64,000 bases of DNA from the NCBI RefSeq assembly GCF_035609205.1, contig NZ_CP141184.1, forward strand, positions 682,001-746,000, given 5' to 3'. This stretch comes from Hymenobacter sp. GOD-10R. Its GTDB lineage: Bacteria > Bacteroidota > Bacteroidia > Cytophagales > Hymenobacteraceae. Every line of letters starts with the position of its first letter. The first letter of the stretch is position 1. The position numbers and the translations under genes are program-made. Of the stretch, positions 1-9,036 are shown piece after piece. The notes beneath the pieces were generated by a model. That model had not been told where the DNA came from and did not search any database. It worked only from the letters and a program-made list of their open reading frames with translations.

Positions 1-2338
1 AACGCGTAGCGGGCGCGGGCGCATCCCCAACTTCGACCTAGGTTTTCGGGCCAACTTGCTAGCGGGTAAGCGCTTTAGTTATCCCAAGGCGGTAGGCGGC
101 TCTTACCGCGACAACGTGCCCAACCACTACGTGCTTGGCTATTACCTGACCACCAACTTAAAGCGTAGCAACGGAGCCACCGCCTGGAGCCCGGTGCTAA
201 ACCGCTACTATAATTTCCCCGCGTACCCTTTTTCTTTCTCCAACAGCCTGCGACGAACCACAGGCCTGCGCGTAGAAGACCTCTACCAGCGCACGCTCAC
301 CGCATTGGACTCATTGTGGCAGGCGCAGCAACGCCGACTCACGCTCACGGAGGCTACCCCGTTGGCCGTGCAGCCCGAGCGCAAGGTGTTCACGGAGTAC
401 CAGTATCCGCAGTACGTAACCGACAGCACGGTGCTAGCTGTAAAAACGGGCCTCGGCGACATCTCGCAATTGGTGATGCTGCGCCCTAGCGGCCGCGAGC
501 AGCGCGTGTTTGTGCAAGGGTTGGTGAACAACCCAGAGATGCTGTCGGTGGGTGGGGGCAAGGTATGCTGGCCGGAGTTTAGCTACGACCCGCGCTGGGG
601 GCAGCGGGTGTTCTCCGAAATTCGGTTGCTCGACTTAGGTACGGGACGGCTCACGCATCTCACGCACCGCACCCGCTACACCGCCGCCGCACTCTCGCCC
701 GACGGGCGCAGCTTGGTAGCGGTTCGTACCGATTCGGCCTACCAACATCGGCTCGTGGTGCTCGACGCCGAAACGGGCCGAGTGCGTAAGGTGCTCGCTA
801 ACCCTACCAACGACTTCTACCAACAGCCCCGCTGGCTCGCCGATCAGCACAGCGTGGTTGTCGTAACGCTCAAGCCCGCTGGCAAAACGCTGGAGCTTAT
901 TGATACTGAGACCGAACAGCATCGACAATTGCTGCCTGTATCCAACGATAACCTGAGCCACCCGCAACCGTGGGGCGACTACGTGTTCTTCAACTCGCCG
1001 CGCTCGGGCATCGACAATGTGTATGCGGTGGCAATGGCATCGGGGCAACAGTTTCAGGTGACATCGCGGCCGCTGGGTGCTTACTATGTCGCCGTTGCGC
1101 CAAGCAATCAGCAGCTAGCTTTCCACGACTTCCGGGCTGAAGGGGCACGTGTCGTGACCATGCCTCTCGACCCGGCGCGTTGGCTGCCCGTGCCTGCCAC
1201 AGCACCGGCCCCAGCTTCTTACGCCGATCCGCTCACCCAACAGGAGCCGGGCGCTGCTCGTCTCCAGGCAGCCTCGCCCGACTCGGTGGGCCCGCGGCTC
1301 GTGGCCACGCGCTACCGCCGGCTACAGCACCCGTTCAACGTGTACAGTTGGGGCGTGATACAGTCGCCTTCGGGGCAGGACTTTAGCCTAGGTATCCGGT
1401 CGCAGGATTTGCTGAATACCACGCAAGCCATCGTAGGAGCTGGCTACGACCAGACGGAGCGCATGGGCAACGTATTTACCACCCTGAGTTACCAAGGCCT
1501 TTTGCCCATCTTCGATGTAACGCTGCAACACGGTGGCCGTCAGACATCGGTACCCATCGACCGGCGGCTGCCGATCGACAGCGTACGCAGCGACCGTTGG
1601 CAGTACACGCGCCTCACGGCCGGCGCGCGCCTGCCGCTCAACCTCACCCGCTCGCGCTATCTGCAAGCCCTAAACCTAGGTACGTACTACAGCGAAGAGC
1701 AAGTGCGCGGCTACAACCTGCCGGTGCGCTACCGAAATGAGGTAGGCTATGGCCGCAGCCTGCACGTGGTTACATACAGCCTCAGTTATGCGCGTCAGCT
1801 GATTCAGAGCAAGCGCGACGTGGCGCCGCGCTGGGGCCAGTCGATCAGTGCTTCGTGGCGTACCACACCGTTTGCGGCAGGGCTGCAAGCGAGCCAATGG
1901 GCGGTGCAGGGCGGCCTCTACGTACCGGGGCTGCTCAAGCACCATGCGCTCCGGTTGAGTGGGGGCTACCAGCAACAGAGCCGGGAGTCGTATCAGTTTG
2001 GCGCCGCTGTGTTCTATCCGCGCGGGCAAGGCTATGTGAGCTTCGATCGGCTCCAAACCGGTAGCATTGAATATCGGTTGCCGGTAGCCGATATGCATTG
2101 GGCGCTCGGACGGTGGCTGTATGTACAGCGCCTGAAAGCCGCCGCTTTTCTGGACGTGGCCGTTGGGCAAAGCCAAGGAATATCGACGCAACATTACCGC
2201 ACCACCGGGCTAGACCTCACCTTTGTTTTCAATACGCTGCGCTTGCGTGTGCCGCTTGAGGCAGGTGCACGCACAATTTATAACCAGCGCTCCGGCACGT
2301 GGGAGGTACAGCCTTTGGTCCTGAATATTGGATTTTAA
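1..2338 (+). CDS. 5'-truncated beta-propeller plus C-terminal beta-barrel protein (TolB/PD40-like)
   Basis: The frame is already open at base 2 with no stop, so the true start lies before the window; the first in-window start-like codon (TTG at 56) is not a real start. About 780 residues are visible. The middle part, roughly residues 130-390 counted from base 56, has WD40/PD40 (TolB-like) blade signatures such as LSPDGRSLVAV and DPRWGQRVFSEIRLLDL. The last 350 residues alternate polar and aromatic residues with Gly-Tyr turns and end in NIGF, as in an outer-membrane beta-barrel. Related Bacteroidetes proteins carry a peptidase-MA-like domain at the N-terminus, which would be outside the window; that part is inference. 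The substrate is unknown. It is followed by a 210-bp gap before the next + gene. Confidence 0.7.
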   Translation, partial: TRSGRGRIPNFDLGFRANLLAGKRFSYPKAVGGSYRDNVPNHYVLGYYLTTNLKRSNGATAWSPVLNRYYNFPAYPFSFSNSLRRTTGLRVEDLYQRTLTALDSLWQAQQRRLTLTEATPLAVQPERKVFTEYQYPQYVTDSTVLAVKTGLGDISQLVMLRPSGREQRVFVQGLVNNPEMLSVGGGKVCWPEFSYDPRWGQRVFSEIRLLDLGTGRLTHLTHRTRYTAAALSPDGRSLVAVRTDSAYQHRLVVLDAETGRVRKVLANPTNDFYQQPRWLADQHSVVVVTLKPAGKTLELIDTETEQHRQLLPVSNDNLSHPQPWGDYVFFNSPRSGIDNVYAVAMASGQQFQVTSRPLGAYYVAVAPSNQQLAFHDFRAEGARVVTMPLDPARWLPVPATAPAPASYADPLTQQEPGAARLQAASPDSVGPRLVATRYRRLQHPFNVYSWGVIQSPSGQDFSLGIRSQDLLNTTQAIVGAGYDQTERMGNVFTTLSYQGLLPIFDVTLQHGGRQTSVPIDRRLPIDSVRSDRWQYTRLTAGARLPLNLTRSRYLQALNLGTYYSEEQVRGYNLPVRYRNEVGYGRSLHVVTYSLSYARQLIQSKRDVAPRWGQSISASWRTTPFAAGLQASQWAVQGGLYVPGLLKHHALRLSGGYQQQSRESYQFGAAVFYPRGQGYVSFDRLQTGSIEYRLPVADMHWALGRWLYVQRLKAAAFLDVAVGQSQGISTQHYRTTGLDLTFVFNTLRLRVPLEAGARTIYNQRSGTWEVQPLVLNIGF

Positions 2339-2512
2339 TGATCCAATTGAGCATAAATTAGTTACATCAAAGCTAGATAAACCAATCTCTTTGTTCGTAA
2401 GATGATCGGTAAGCAATAGCCTCAGCAGTAGGGCTGACGCAACCACAACAGTGGGAAGGAAGCCAAGGGTAGAAATGCTCGAGCCTTGTAACTTCTGGAG
2501 GGTAAGTGAGTA

Positions 2513-2544
2513 TGAGATAGGGTTTTCCACTAAGAACTATCTCA
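2513..2544 (+). promoter_or_regulatory. Hairpin just upstream of the DUF4136 lipoprotein start
   Basis: An 8-bp perfect stem (TGAGATAG at 2513-2520 with CTATCTCA at 2537-2544) encloses a 16-nt loop and ends four bases before the ATG at 2549. It would fold at the ribosome entry site of the mRNA. Whether it regulates anything is unknown. It lacks a U tract, so it is not a terminator. Confidence 0.3.
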
Positions 2545-2548
2545 CCTC

Positions 2549-3148
2549 ATGAAACCTACTTTGTATGCAGCCGTGCTCATGCTCTTCGGCCTGATCACAA
2601 GCTGCTCGTCCGTGAATGTACAGCAGAAGGCAGGCGTTGACTTCAGTAAATACCGCACTTATGACTGGGGCAAAATGGACGTAAAATCGGCCAATTCGCA
2701 GAACCCCATTTACCAGAGCAGCCTGAACGACCAAATGATTCAGGATGCTATTTCGAGCGAGCTAGCGAAGCGTGGCTTGCGTCGGGTGCAGGGCAATGCC
2801 AAGCCTGACCTCTATCTAGCCTACCACTTGTATATTGAAGAGGCAGAGCGTACGGTAGCTAACCAGCCCGCCGCTGGCTTTGCTTATCCCTATGCCTTTT
2901 CGTACCGAGGCGCCTTCTTCCCCATCAACTATGGGTACATGTACGGTTCGCCCTTCTACAGCACGGGCTACCATACAGAGAACTACAAGGAGGGTACCCT
3001 CATTCTCGACTTCATCGATTCGCGGGCTCGCAACCTGGTGTGGCGCGGCTCGGTAGCCGATGCCGTGAACAACCCCGCCAACATCGGCCCGGAGTTCGCC
3101 AAGTCAGCCAAAGAAATTCTCGACAAGTTTCCGGTTGGAAAGCAGTAA
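2549..3148 (+). CDS. DUF4136 domain lipoprotein
   Basis: A 199-residue protein with a lipoprotein signal peptide: hydrophobic residues 4-17 and a lipobox LITSC with the acceptor Cys near residue 19. The mature part begins VDFSKYRTYDWG, the hallmark opening of DUF4136, and holds the later conserved stretch GTLILDFIDSRARNLVWRG. DUF4136 proteins are envelope lipoproteins of unknown function, common in Bacteroidetes and Proteobacteria. The gene stands alone between the propeller protein and a terminator at 3181. The ATG at 2549 is chosen because the signal peptide begins there. The family call is confident; no function can be given. Confidence 0.9.
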   Translation: MKPTLYAAVLMLFGLITSCSSVNVQQKAGVDFSKYRTYDWGKMDVKSANSQNPIYQSSLNDQMIQDAISSELAKRGLRRVQGNAKPDLYLAYHLYIEEAERTVANQPAAGFAYPYAFSYRGAFFPINYGYMYGSPFYSTGYHTENYKEGTLILDFIDSRARNLVWRGSVADAVNNPANIGPEFAKSAKEILDKFPVGKQ

Positions 3149-3172
3149 GCAACCTAGTCTATGTCCTTTACA

Positions 3173-3204
3173 CAAAAAAACCGCTCGTCATGAGCGGTTT
3201 TTTT
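3173..3204 (+). terminator. Rho-independent terminator after the DUF4136 gene
   Basis: CCGCTC (3181-3186) pairs with GAGCGG (3192-3197) around a short loop and is followed by seven T (3198-3204). Seven A precede the stem, so it could work in both directions. Confidence 0.9.
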
Positions 3205-3301
3205 GTGCGTAAGGCGCATGGCATGTGTTACTGACTACGTTCGTTCTATATTGATCCGAGTAAATTGGTTTAGGGATCCTTAGCTGTTATCACGTATTCG
3301 T

Positions 3302-5788
3302 ATGCGTCATTTTCGTTGGCTGGCATTAAGCGTAAGTGCCTGTGTTGCTTTGCTGGTTGGTACTGGCTTTAGCCGGCCCGATGAGGGCTTTGTGCAACAG
3401 GTCATTGCGCAGCTGAATAAGTTTTATCAGGCTCGATATCCCGAAAAAAGCTACCTGCACCTCGACAAGGCGGTGTATGCAGTGGGCGAAACGGTATGGT
3501 TTAAGGCGTACGTGGTAGATGCCTCGCGCCACTTGCCCGATACGCTTAGCCGCGTACTGTACGTAGATCTGCTGTCAGCGCAGAACCGTTTGGTGGCGCA
3601 ACGCGTGCTACACTTGCAGCAAGGCACCGCCAATGGCGATTTTACTTTGAGCGATACGCTCGCGCAAGGCATGTACACGGTGCGTGCCTACACCAGTTGG
3701 ATGCGCAATGCTTCGCCCGAATACTTCTTCTCCCGCCGCATTCCGGTGTGGCGTACCGATCCGACGACTGCAGCGGCGCCCGCGCCAGCACGGCGCAAAA
3801 AAGCGGAGCTCAATGCTGCTACCGCGCCCGCTCAAAGCCGACAACCCGACGTGCAGTTCTTCCCCGAAGGCGGCACCCTCATTGCCCAGATCGACAATCG
3901 GATTGGCTTCAAGGCCACGGACGCCTACGGTCATGGCATAGATATAACCGGGGTGATAAAAGACGAACAGGGGGCCGATGTGCTAGCTTTTCAAAGTCAG
4001 CACCTAGGCATGGGGCAGTTGCTGCTGAACCCGGCGGCGGGCAAGCACTACCAGGCGCGAGTGAAGCTACCCGACGGAACTGTGGCCATTTACCCGTTGC
4101 CCATGGCGCAGCCGGAAGGTTTGTCGCTGAGTATCTCGGAGATAGGCGACTTTTATAACATCACTATTCGCCGCAAAACCCTAGCCGGCACTGCGCCTCC
4201 CGATAACATCACCCTGGTGGGGCACGTGCGAGGCGTGGTCGGCTACGCTGGGCGCGGACAGATTGATGATACGCGCGCCTTTACGGCCCGCGTGCCGAAA
4301 AGTAAATTGCCGACCGGCCTTGCCCACTTCACCTTGTTTAACGGGCAAGGCGTTGCGCAATGCGAGCGGCTGGTGTTCGTGCGCAATGAGCCTAGCTTAC
4401 AAGTAAAAATCACGCCTTCCAAAGCTAGCTACGCACCCCGCGAGAAAGTGGACCTGACGGTGGAAGTGCGCGATGCTACAGGGCAGCCCGTGGCTTCGCA
4501 GTTTTCGTTGGCGGTAAACAGCGCCCAAGCATTAGTTGCCAACCCCGACGCGCACAACATCCTGTCCGATCTGCTGCTGACCTCTGATTTGCAGGGGTTC
4601 GTTGAAAACCCGGCGTACTACTTTCAAGAGAACACGCCCGATGCGAAGATGGCCCTGGATAACCTATTGCTGACGCAAGGGTGGCGACGTTTTACCTGGA
4701 AGCAGATGCTAGCTAATACGTTCGATCCTAGTCCATTCCCATTGGAGCGTACGCTAACGGTGAGCGGACAAGTGCTGAACGACGGCAAGCGGCCTATCGC
4801 AAACAGCGACGTCGCCCTTATTCTGTCGCGACCCGATCGTGGATTTGCCAATGCTACCACCGATGCTGATGGTCGGTTTTTATTCACGGGCTTTAGCGGC
4901 AGTGATACCACGCAGGCCCTAGTACAAGCAAAAGGCACAAAGGGCAACCGCAGCCCTGTGGTTCGGCTCGCCGATCCTTTGGCGCCACTCCCCAAAACCG
5001 CATTACCGAGGTTGATCAGTCCGCAGCCGGAAATAGCGGAGTATCTACAAACCAGTAAGAAGCAACAAGTCGCGGAACGGCGCTTTCGCATGGATACTAG
5101 CAAGACCATCATGCTAGGGAACGTGACGGTAAAAGGGCGGAGAACGGCCCAACCCGATACCCGCAAGATTTACTCGAACGCCGATGCCACCATTAAGCTC
5201 AGTGACATACCCGCCGCGAGCAGCTACGTGAACATTCTGCAAGTGCTGCAAGGGCGTGTGGCCGGTCTGACCATCACAGGCAACGGTTTCGACATGCATG
5301 CTCAGATTCGGGGGCAAGGCTCCCCGCAGTTCCTCGTGGACGGTGTACCGGTCGACGACAGCTACATCAGCGCGATTTCGCCGACGGATGTGGAGTCGGT
5401 AGAAGTTCTGAAGGGGGCTTCAGCGGCAATTTTTGGGGGCCGTGGGGCTGGGGGCGTCATTGCTATTTACACTAAGCGCGGCAATCCTAATTACGATTAC
5501 TCCAAAGACCCTGTGCCACCGCGCCTTGCGTACATCAAGCGCCCCGGCTATTACCGGGCTCGCGAGTTTTATGTGCCGCAGTATGACGGCTCCGCCAAAG
5601 CACCCACTCGCCCCGACTTCCGCAGCACGACCCTTTATTGGAACCCGCAAGTAAATACCGATGCCAGCGGCATTGCCCACCTATCTTTCTACTGCTCCGA
5701 TGCGAGCGGCCCCTTCCAAGTAAACGGCGAAGGCTTATCGGTGAATGGCACACCAGGGCTAGGTACCAGCAAGTTTTTGGTGCAATAA
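3302..5788 (+). CDS. Large surface protein with MG2-like domains and a C-terminal TonB plug, no barrel
   Basis: An 828-residue exported protein with an N-terminal signal segment (residues 1-24). It opens with YPEKSYLHLDKAVYAVGE, typical of the alpha-2-macroglobulin MG2-like Bacteroidetes family. A further macroglobulin-type strand region lies near residue 384, and a carboxypeptidase-regulatory-like fold (LTVSGQVLNDGKRPIANSDV) at about 485-545. From about 604 to 728 there is a TonB-receptor plug (MLGNVTVKGRR, LVDGVPVDD, VESVEVLKGASAAIFGGRGA). Only about 100 residues follow, so the 22-strand TonB barrel is absent and it cannot be a classical receptor. Proteins of this build are widespread in Bacteroidetes and annotated only by domain. 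It is monocistronic, with a terminator right after it. Confidence 0.85.
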   Translation: MRHFRWLALSVSACVALLVGTGFSRPDEGFVQQVIAQLNKFYQARYPEKSYLHLDKAVYAVGETVWFKAYVVDASRHLPDTLSRVLYVDLLSAQNRLVAQRVLHLQQGTANGDFTLSDTLAQGMYTVRAYTSWMRNASPEYFFSRRIPVWRTDPTTAAAPAPARRKKAELNAATAPAQSRQPDVQFFPEGGTLIAQIDNRIGFKATDAYGHGIDITGVIKDEQGADVLAFQSQHLGMGQLLLNPAAGKHYQARVKLPDGTVAIYPLPMAQPEGLSLSISEIGDFYNITIRRKTLAGTAPPDNITLVGHVRGVVGYAGRGQIDDTRAFTARVPKSKLPTGLAHFTLFNGQGVAQCERLVFVRNEPSLQVKITPSKASYAPREKVDLTVEVRDATGQPVASQFSLAVNSAQALVANPDAHNILSDLLLTSDLQGFVENPAYYFQENTPDAKMALDNLLLTQGWRRFTWKQMLANTFDPSPFPLERTLTVSGQVLNDGKRPIANSDVALILSRPDRGFANATTDADGRFLFTGFSGSDTTQALVQAKGTKGNRSPVVRLADPLAPLPKTALPRLISPQPEIAEYLQTSKKQQVAERRFRMDTSKTIMLGNVTVKGRRTAQPDTRKIYSNADATIKLSDIPAASSYVNILQVLQGRVAGLTITGNGFDMHAQIRGQGSPQFLVDGVPVDDSYISAISPTDVESVEVLKGASAAIFGGRGAGGVIAIYTKRGNPNYDYSKDPVPPRLAYIKRPGYYRAREFYVPQYDGSAKAPTRPDFRSTTLYWNPQVNTDASGIAHLSFYCSDASGPFQVNGEGLSVNGTPGLGTSKFLVQ

Positions 5789-5828
5789 AGAAAGCTAGCT
5801 TCTGCTACTACTAGTAGTAAACAAAAAA

Positions 5829-5858
5829 GAGGCGGCCCAATGTGGGCCGCCTCTTTTT
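5829..5858 (+). terminator. Bidirectional terminator between convergent genes
   Basis: An 11-bp perfect stem (5829-5839 with 5843-5853) with a 3-base loop is followed by five T and preceded by six A at 5823-5828. It lies between the + gene ending at 5788 and the - gene ending at 5884, so it probably serves both. Confidence 0.92.
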
Positions 5859-5883
5859 ATAAGAAACTAGGTTCGTTACTAGA

Positions 5884-6819
5884 TTAGTAAGAGCCAGTGT
5901 TCGTGTTATTTGTGTTGTTCGTATTGTTGGTCGTATTCGTGGTACCCGTGCTGGTTGTGCCACTGTTTGGGATTTGCTCCACGTCTACTTCCGTCTTGCG
6001 CACCGTGTCGTGAATAGTTTCTTCACGCTCGCTCACTTCTTTGCCGAGCGTTACTTCTTCCACCACGCGGGCTTCTTTGCCTACTACAGCACGCTCTGCG
6101 CTTTCCGTGATTTCAACGTCGCCTTCTTTGAAAGCAGCGAAGTCAGCATCGGTAGCTGGACGGTTTACGGGGTTACGCTGCACCGTTACGTGCTCTTCGC
6201 GCAAACGCACGCTAGCTTCTACAGGGCGCTCTACGATGCGGCTACGCAGACGGGCACCGCCCGTTTGCTCCACGCGCTTGCCTACTTGCAGGTTCTCCTC
6301 AATTACTTGAGCCGATACTTGGCCATCTGTTGTGGTGGCTTGCGTGCCGGTGTTAGCAGCGTAGTTGTTAGACTGATAACCGGACTGTGAAGCACGCTCA
6401 TCTACATCTACAGCACCTGCTGCGTCGAGAATTTCGGCGGCACGGCTAGCATGTTCGGCTGAGCTTGCATGCACGGTTACGATAGAACCTGTGTTACGAG
6501 CTACGTGCGTATAACGCTGAGTGTCATCATCATCACCTCCGAAAAGGTTGCTGAAGAAGTTGCCAATGCTGTCACCCGTGCGGCCGGCTGCATCAGCAGC
6601 ACCTTCCGTTAAAGTGCCACTTGTGTTTTGGTAGTCCGATGGGTCACGATCGGCGCCACTAGTGGAAGAATTACTGTTGTAGTAATTGCCACGGTTGCCA
6701 CCTTGCGACGATTGGGCTACGTCTACGCTATCCAGGCTGAAGCCGGCAGCGGCTAGTTGTTGAGCGGCTTGCTGCGCTTCGGCAGCGGTGTCGAAGAATC
6801 CTACTACGGTCTGAGCCAT
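5884..6819 (-). CDS. YsnF-type stress protein: split YflT-like domain plus DUF2382
   Basis: A 311-residue soluble protein without a signal peptide. The N-terminus (AQTVVGFFDTAAEAQQAAQQL) matches the general-stress-protein 17M/YflT-like fold. This fold appears interrupted by a low-complexity Ser/Asn/Gly/Asp insert at about residues 36-98 and resumes at GSIVTVHASSAEHASRAAEI. From about residue 170 to 285 lies a DUF2382 domain (VIEENLQVGKRVEQTGG; RIVERPVEASVRLREEHVTV; KEARVVEEVTLGKEV). The C-terminus is a Thr/Asn repeat tail. DUF2382 proteins are stress-associated in several phyla, with unknown biochemistry. A second DUF2382 gene lies 74 bp upstream on the same strand, so co-transcription is plausible. 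Confidence 0.88.
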   Translation of the reverse strand: MAQTVVGFFDTAAEAQQAAQQLAAAGFSLDSVDVAQSSQGGNRGNYYNSNSSTSGADRDPSDYQNTSGTLTEGAADAAGRTGDSIGNFFSNLFGGDDDDTQRYTHVARNTGSIVTVHASSAEHASRAAEILDAAGAVDVDERASQSGYQSNNYAANTGTQATTTDGQVSAQVIEENLQVGKRVEQTGGARLRSRIVERPVEASVRLREEHVTVQRNPVNRPATDADFAAFKEGDVEITESAERAVVGKEARVVEEVTLGKEVSEREETIHDTVRKTEVDVEQIPNSGTTSTGTTNTTNNTNNTNNTNTGSY

Positions 6820-6893
6820 GATTTTAAGAATTTTGGTTAGGGAGTGGTTGGGAGAAAAAAAGAGTACTAGGTAGGGGTAGGAATAGCCAGTGG

Positions 6894-7358
6894 CTAGGTC
6901 GTTGCTGAATTAAGCGGCGTTACAGTGCCATCAGGCGTGAGGCGTTCTACATGAACTTCCTCTTTGCGCAATACCATCTGTTGGGTTTCCAGCGTCTCAA
7001 CCCGGCGTTTCGTGATGTGTAGTTCTTCTACTACGAGTAGTCGTTTTACGAGCACTTCACGCACAACTGGGATGATGGTCACGTCGCCTTCTTGCCGTAC
7101 CGTGGGCGCTACGTCGACGTACTGGTTGCGAGCCACGCGTTCGACATTTACTTCCTCGTGCACGAGAGGCACCACGGCCGCTTCCGGCACTTGCGTCACG
7201 CTTTTGGTGATGCGTACACGCCCTGTTTCTACCACTTCGCGCTCAACACGAAGGTATTCCTCAATCACCGGAACCGTTATTTCTGCCGGCGTAGTTGAGG
7301 AGATACGCTGCGGGTCTGGCGCGGCCTGTTGACTTAGATCCTGGGTGGCACTCATCAC
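6894..7358 (-). CDS. DUF2382 (YsnF/AvaK) domain protein
   Basis: A 154-residue protein consisting almost entirely of a DUF2382 domain: ITVPVIEEYLRVEREVVETG, EEVNVERVARNQYVDVAP, VVREVLVKRLLVVEELHI, RKEEVHVERL. Such domains are built from short repeated charged beta strands. There is no signal peptide. Two adjacent ATG codons (7358 and 7355) are possible starts. It lies directly upstream of the longer DUF2382 protein on the same strand, which suggests a two-gene stress unit. The function is not established for the family. Confidence 0.88.
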   Translation of the reverse strand: MMSATQDLSQQAAPDPQRISSTTPAEITVPVIEEYLRVEREVVETGRVRITKSVTQVPEAAVVPLVHEEVNVERVARNQYVDVAPTVRQEGDVTIIPVVREVLVKRLLVVEELHITKRRVETLETQQMVLRKEEVHVERLTPDGTVTPLNSATT

Positions 7359-7593
7359 AATAACTTTCTAGCAGGGTGTTGTGCTAAGCTATACGCCCCC
7401 CTAGTGCTGGTGTTATAGTTGAGCTTACATATCGGCGGAACCTTACACGGTGCCTTGCTAAGTAAAAGACGATACAGTAGAGCTGTGAATCAGGTAATTA
7501 TAGGCGCTATAGCATAGCTACCTCCTTCTTTCGGTCAACTACCCAGTTCAAAACTCATCCTTCGCTCGGAATATCTTTGCCCGGAATTATGCA
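7359..7593. other. Intergenic stretch upstream of the DUF2382 pair
   Basis: Together with the following terminator this is the roughly 290-bp gap between the DUF2382 gene start and the aldo/keto reductase stop. It should hold the promoter of the DUF2382 pair. I could not find a convincing Bacteroidetes -33/-7 pair (TTTG and TAnnTTTG) by eye. Confidence 0.4.
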
Positions 7594-7624
7594 CAAAAAA
7601 AGCGCTGCCCAGCAAGGCAGCGCT
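7594..7624 (-). terminator. Terminator of the aldo/keto reductase transcript
   Basis: A perfect 9-bp stem (AGCGCTGCC at 7601-7609 with 7616-7624) has a 6-base loop. On the - strand it is followed by seven T, seen as A at 7594-7600. It lies just beyond the stop at 7651. Confidence 0.9.
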
Positions 7625-7650
7625 TTTCATTTTTTAGCTGTGTTAGAAAG

Positions 7651-8643
7651 CTAGGCTAACTGAAGCTGGTTGAGCTGTTTGGTAATAAAGTCGAGTTCTT
7701 CAGCTGAAAGCTTCACCTCAACAGCCTTCGCATTTTGCGTAGCCTGATCGGCGTTGCGGGCGCCTACCAAGGCTACCGTGATGCCAGGCTGCTCGATGGT
7801 CCAGCGTAGCACTACTTGTGCCAAGGTGGCGCTTTTACTTTCCGCCAAGGGCTTGATTTTGTCCAGAAAACCGTTAATCCGGGTAAGATTCTCGCCCGAA
7901 AACAGGGGGTTATTCTTGCGCAAGTCGCCTTCACCGAATTGGTAGCCGGGGGTTACCTTACCCGTTAGCAAACCTAGCTGCATGGGACTGTAGGCCAAAA
8001 TAGCTTTGTTGTGCTCTAAGCAATAAGGTACCACGTCGCGCTCGATGTCGCGCTTCACCATGCTGTAAGGTACTTGGTTTGAAGCTAGCTTCACCGTTTT
8101 TGCGGCTTCTTGCATCTGTTCCACCGAGTAGTTGCTCACGCCTACTGCGCGAACTTTTCCTTGCTCAATCAGCTTGGCCACGGCGCCCATTGTATCGGCA
8201 ATAGGCGTGGTCACGTCGGGCCAGTGGATCTGGTAAAGGTCGATGTAGTCGGTGCCGAGGCGGCGCAGACTGTCTTCGCACTCCTTGATGATGCTTTCTG
8301 GCGCCGCGTACTTGTACACGTCAAGGTCGTGGCCACTGTTGTCCTTGGTTTTGAAGCCAAAGTCACCCTTTGCTAGGTCCCAGCGCATGCCAAATTTGGT
8401 CAGGATCTGCACCTTGTCGCGTGGTAAGCTCTTGATGGCTTCGCCCACAATCTCTTCGCTCAGACCTTGGCCGTAGATAGGAGCTGTGTCAATGGAGGTA
8501 ACTCCCAAGTCGTAGGCCGCATGAATAGCACCTACAGCGTCGTTTTGTTCGGTACCTCCCCACATCCAGCCGCCAGCGGCCCAGCTGCCAAATGTGATGA
8601 CGGATGTTTTGATACCAGAGTCGCCTAATTCTTTGTATTCCAT
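7651..8643 (-). CDS. Aldo/keto reductase
   Basis: A 330-residue cytosolic NADPH-dependent oxidoreductase of the AKR superfamily, a (beta/alpha)8 barrel. The catalytic tetrad is visible: Asp52 and Tyr57 (SIDTAPIYGQG), Lys83 (LTKFG) and His140 (DLYQIHWPD). The C-terminal cofactor region VALVGARNADQ is typical. It resembles the general-stress Gsp69/YhdN-type branch; the substrate cannot be told from sequence. The secreted-protein gene at 8674-9036 stops 30 bp upstream, so the two may be co-transcribed. A strong terminator follows. Confidence 0.93.
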   Translation of the reverse strand: MEYKELGDSGIKTSVITFGSWAAGGWMWGGTEQNDAVGAIHAAYDLGVTSIDTAPIYGQGLSEEIVGEAIKSLPRDKVQILTKFGMRWDLAKGDFGFKTKDNSGHDLDVYKYAAPESIIKECEDSLRRLGTDYIDLYQIHWPDVTTPIADTMGAVAKLIEQGKVRAVGVSNYSVEQMQEAAKTVKLASNQVPYSMVKRDIERDVVPYCLEHNKAILAYSPMQLGLLTGKVTPGYQFGEGDLRKNNPLFSGENLTRINGFLDKIKPLAESKSATLAQVVLRWTIEQPGITVALVGARNADQATQNAKAVEVKLSAEELDFITKQLNQLQLA

Positions 8644-8673
8644 AAAAAGTGCATGAGAGGCTAAGCAGAGAAG

Positions 8674-9036
8674 CTATTGGTTTTTGCCCGCCGAGTTTTT
8701 CTGCATGGTTTCGCTATTGGTAGAGCCGGTGGCGCTGCCCTTCTTGGAAGGGGTAGTAGGTGCCATCTGGATCTTGCCTTTCGGAGGAGGAGTGGTGTTG
8801 TGTCCTTGGCCGCCCGAGCGAGTTATTTGGTTTTTGCTGGTTTTGGATACCCCTTTGGTACCACCACCGGGCGTATAGTTGGCTTGGGAAGCAGTGGGGT
8901 GGGAAGTGCCTCCGCCAGTAGTGCTGCTGCCAGCGCCGCCTGTGGTGCTACCCGTGTTGGGGCTGCTTGTGGTTTGAGCGGCAGCCGTGCCGAGCGTAGC
9001 GGCCAGGATAGCTACGAGTGCGAGAATCGTTTTCAT
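8674..9036 (-). CDS. Small secreted Gly/Ser/Thr-rich protein of unknown function
   Basis: A 120-residue protein with a clear signal peptide (MKTILALVAILAATLGTAAA, cleavage probably before QTTSS). The mature part is low-complexity and basic, rich in Gly, Ser, Thr and Lys, with no recognisable fold, probably disordered. A 126-residue frame on the + strand overlaps it, but the signal peptide and codon pattern favour this strand. It may share a transcript with the aldo/keto reductase. I do not recognise a family. Confidence 0.7.
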   Translation of the reverse strand: MKTILALVAILAATLGTAAAQTTSSPNTGSTTGGAGSSTTGGGTSHPTASQANYTPGGGTKGVSKTSKNQITRSGGQGHNTTPPPKGKIQMAPTTPSKKGSATGSTNSETMQKNSAGKNQ

